Assembly (NCBI GenBank): GCA_965178525.1
Contig: CBCXVS010000337.1
Span: 1 to 7,390 of the forward strand
Length of the DNA: 7,390 bases
Origin: CBCXVS01 sp965178525
Lineage (GTDB): Bacteria > Tectomicrobia > Entotheonellia > Entotheonellales > Entotheonellaceae
Reading direction: 5' to 3'
This document shows positions 6,346 through 7,390 of this stretch, in pieces (within the stretch, counting starts at the first letter, position 1; each line of letters begins with the position of its first letter). The position numbers and the translations under genes are program-made. Under the pieces are notes generated by a model. It saw only the letters and a list, made by a program, of their open reading frames with translations. It had not been told where the DNA came from and searched no databases.

Positions 6346-7209
6346 GTGTCCTTTTCCGCGTTCATAGCGCAATATTACGAGGAGCGCTTGCAACACTATG
6401 AGCGCCTCGATCTCCGGCGTTGTGCCGAGACCGAACTCCTCGACGCAGCCGGGGAAGCCTCGTCGCTTCGCAAATTCCTTGCTGATATTCTGGAGGAAGG
6501 GTATACCACCGCGGTAAACATGTTGACCGAGCGCATCGACGCCGTCAACCGGCTCCAGCGGTTTCTATCCGCCGCGCTGCACGTGCTGGGCCCGCCCTCG
6601 GAACGCGAGCGCTTTTACCTCATGCCTGAACCGGTGCGTCTCGATCATCTCGATGAAGCGGAAGCATTCGCAGGTGGGGAGGTGGTCGACCTACAGGCAT
6701 ACCTTGACGATCTCGACGCGCAATCCGACCCCCCGATAGAGATCGCGCACTGTTTCGACAATGCGCAGCAGATGCAGCGCTGGCAAGCCAAGACCACGGT
6801 GATGATGACGGAAATGTGCGCCTTTTTGCAGTGGCTTTGCGCCTATCTGGCGCAGCATCCCCACATGGTCCCCGTGCCGCTGCTACGGGATACGTTATTA
6901 ATCCAACTGGGACTGACGTGGCTGCACCGGCAAGGCGTGCAGAGGCGGGAATCAAAGCCGGCTTTGATCGGCCGGAAGTTTGCGGATACCTGTGGCGATG
7001 GCCGTCAGATTCATATCGCCCTGGGGAACGTCATTTATCGCGTCCTGCTCGAAGACCGCGCCTGCGACCTCGCTACCATGCGGCAACGCTTCGCCACATA
7101 TGTGCATGAAGACCCTGCCATTCCAGCGTCCTTCTCCCATGTGTGCCGCGACTATTTGACAACACTTGGCCTCGATGGGCCACCCCTTTTCATCGAAAGT
7201 GGTGTGTAG
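6346..7209 (+). CDS. Hypothetical protein, 287 residues, largely helical
   Basis: I do not recognise this protein. It starts at GTG after an excellent ribosome binding site and has a plausible promoter upstream, so it is very likely a real gene. The product appears soluble, with no signal peptide and no clear membrane segment. It is predicted mostly alpha-helical: a charged N-terminal part (FIAQYYEERLQHYERLDLRR, SLRKFLADILEEGYTTAVNM), an acidic middle section (about residues 95-130: LDHLDEAEAFAGGEVVDLQA, YLDDLDAQSDPP), then a helical hydrophobic-aromatic stretch (MCAFLQWLCAYLAQHPHMVP) and a basic turn (QRRESKPALIGRKFADTCGD). Seven Cys are scattered without a metal-binding pattern. It ends at TAG 7207-7209, after which the same frame stays open to the window end. 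It stands alone, divergent from the peptidase gene, and the neighbours do not suggest a role. Confidence 0.75.
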   Translation: MSFSAFIAQYYEERLQHYERLDLRRCAETELLDAAGEASSLRKFLADILEEGYTTAVNMLTERIDAVNRLQRFLSAALHVLGPPSERERFYLMPEPVRLDHLDEAEAFAGGEVVDLQAYLDDLDAQSDPPIEIAHCFDNAQQMQRWQAKTTVMMTEMCAFLQWLCAYLAQHPHMVPVPLLRDTLLIQLGLTWLHRQGVQRRESKPALIGRKFADTCGDGRQIHIALGNVIYRVLLEDRACDLATMRQRFATYVHEDPAIPASFSHVCRDYLTTLGLDGPPLFIESGV

Positions 7210-7390
7210 GGCACGTTTACCTTGTTCTTGTTGACGCTGACCGGCAACACGGGCGATATGGCGCTCTACACCACCACGCCTTGGTTGTATCCAACCTACG
7301 CGCCGATTGTCTGCAGAAAGAACTACAACTATTTGCGTGAGATGGAAACCATCGTGGCGCACGATCATTTGTTCCAGTTCCGGACTTGGC
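7210..7390 (+). other. Open frame continuing past the TAG of the hypothetical gene, partial
   Basis: Directly after the TAG at 7207-7209 the same frame is open for 60 codons to the window edge. It reads TLFLLTLTGNTGDMALYTTT, then PWLYPTYAPIVCRKNYNYLR. Third codon positions are mostly G or C, as in real genes here, and the peptide looks protein-like, with many aromatic residues. No start with a convincing ribosome binding site is visible; TTG at 7222 and ATG at 7258 are possibilities. It may be a separate partial gene, a gene fragment, or a continuation of the upstream gene. I do not recognise it. Confidence 0.3.

Noticed and set aside
6952..7368. Minus-strand open frame of 138 codons
   Set aside because: Mostly antisense to the 287-residue gene, which has a better start signal; no ribosome binding site or recognisable motif.

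Overview
The window is ordinary-to-accessory bacterial chromosome, GC-rich, with high-GC third codon positions in the real genes. It holds a signal-anchored L,D-transpeptidase relic, a thiamine diphosphate (ThDP) enzyme, a prolyl-oligopeptidase-family peptidase and a Pseudomonas-type REP palindrome. Together these suggest a Gram-negative with a large genome, of proteobacterial or similar lineage. I cannot name the organism from this sequence.

Layout. (1) Positions 1-953, minus strand: the N-terminal half of a YcbB-type L,D-transpeptidase, broken by one frameshift and cut off before its catalytic cysteine motif; bases 1-64 lie beyond the break. (2) Positions 954-1150: a divergent intergenic region with a perfect TGTGA-N6-TCACA CRP-type site and a separate perfect 16-bp palindrome. 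(3) Positions 1151-2938, plus strand: a ThDP enzyme of the acetolactate synthase/benzoylformate decarboxylase type, full length but interrupted by two in-frame TAG codons. (4) Positions 2953-3894, minus strand: a ParB/Srx-domain DNA-binding protein; a TAG at 3301-3303 is followed by a further 115 in-frame open codons that look like its own C-terminal part. The plus-strand enzyme gene and this one converge with a 14-bp gap. (5) Positions 3999-5984, minus strand: an intact S9 family serine peptidase. (6) Positions 5985-6345: a 361-bp divergent intergenic region with a candidate promoter for each side and a REP-like palindrome in the predicted leader of the gene to the right. (7) Positions 6346-7209, plus strand: an unrecognised 287-residue protein. 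(8) Positions 7210-7390: an open frame of unknown nature that runs off the window.

The genes do not form an obvious pathway. The main theme is gene decay. Two genes are clearly damaged, and a third (the ParB-like gene) probably is. Every in-frame internal stop is TAG, which raises amber suppression as an alternative, but different amino acids appear to be expected at the TAG sites, so independent nonsense mutations fit better. I see no tRNA, rRNA, CRISPR array, complete insertion sequence or convincing new multi-gene system.
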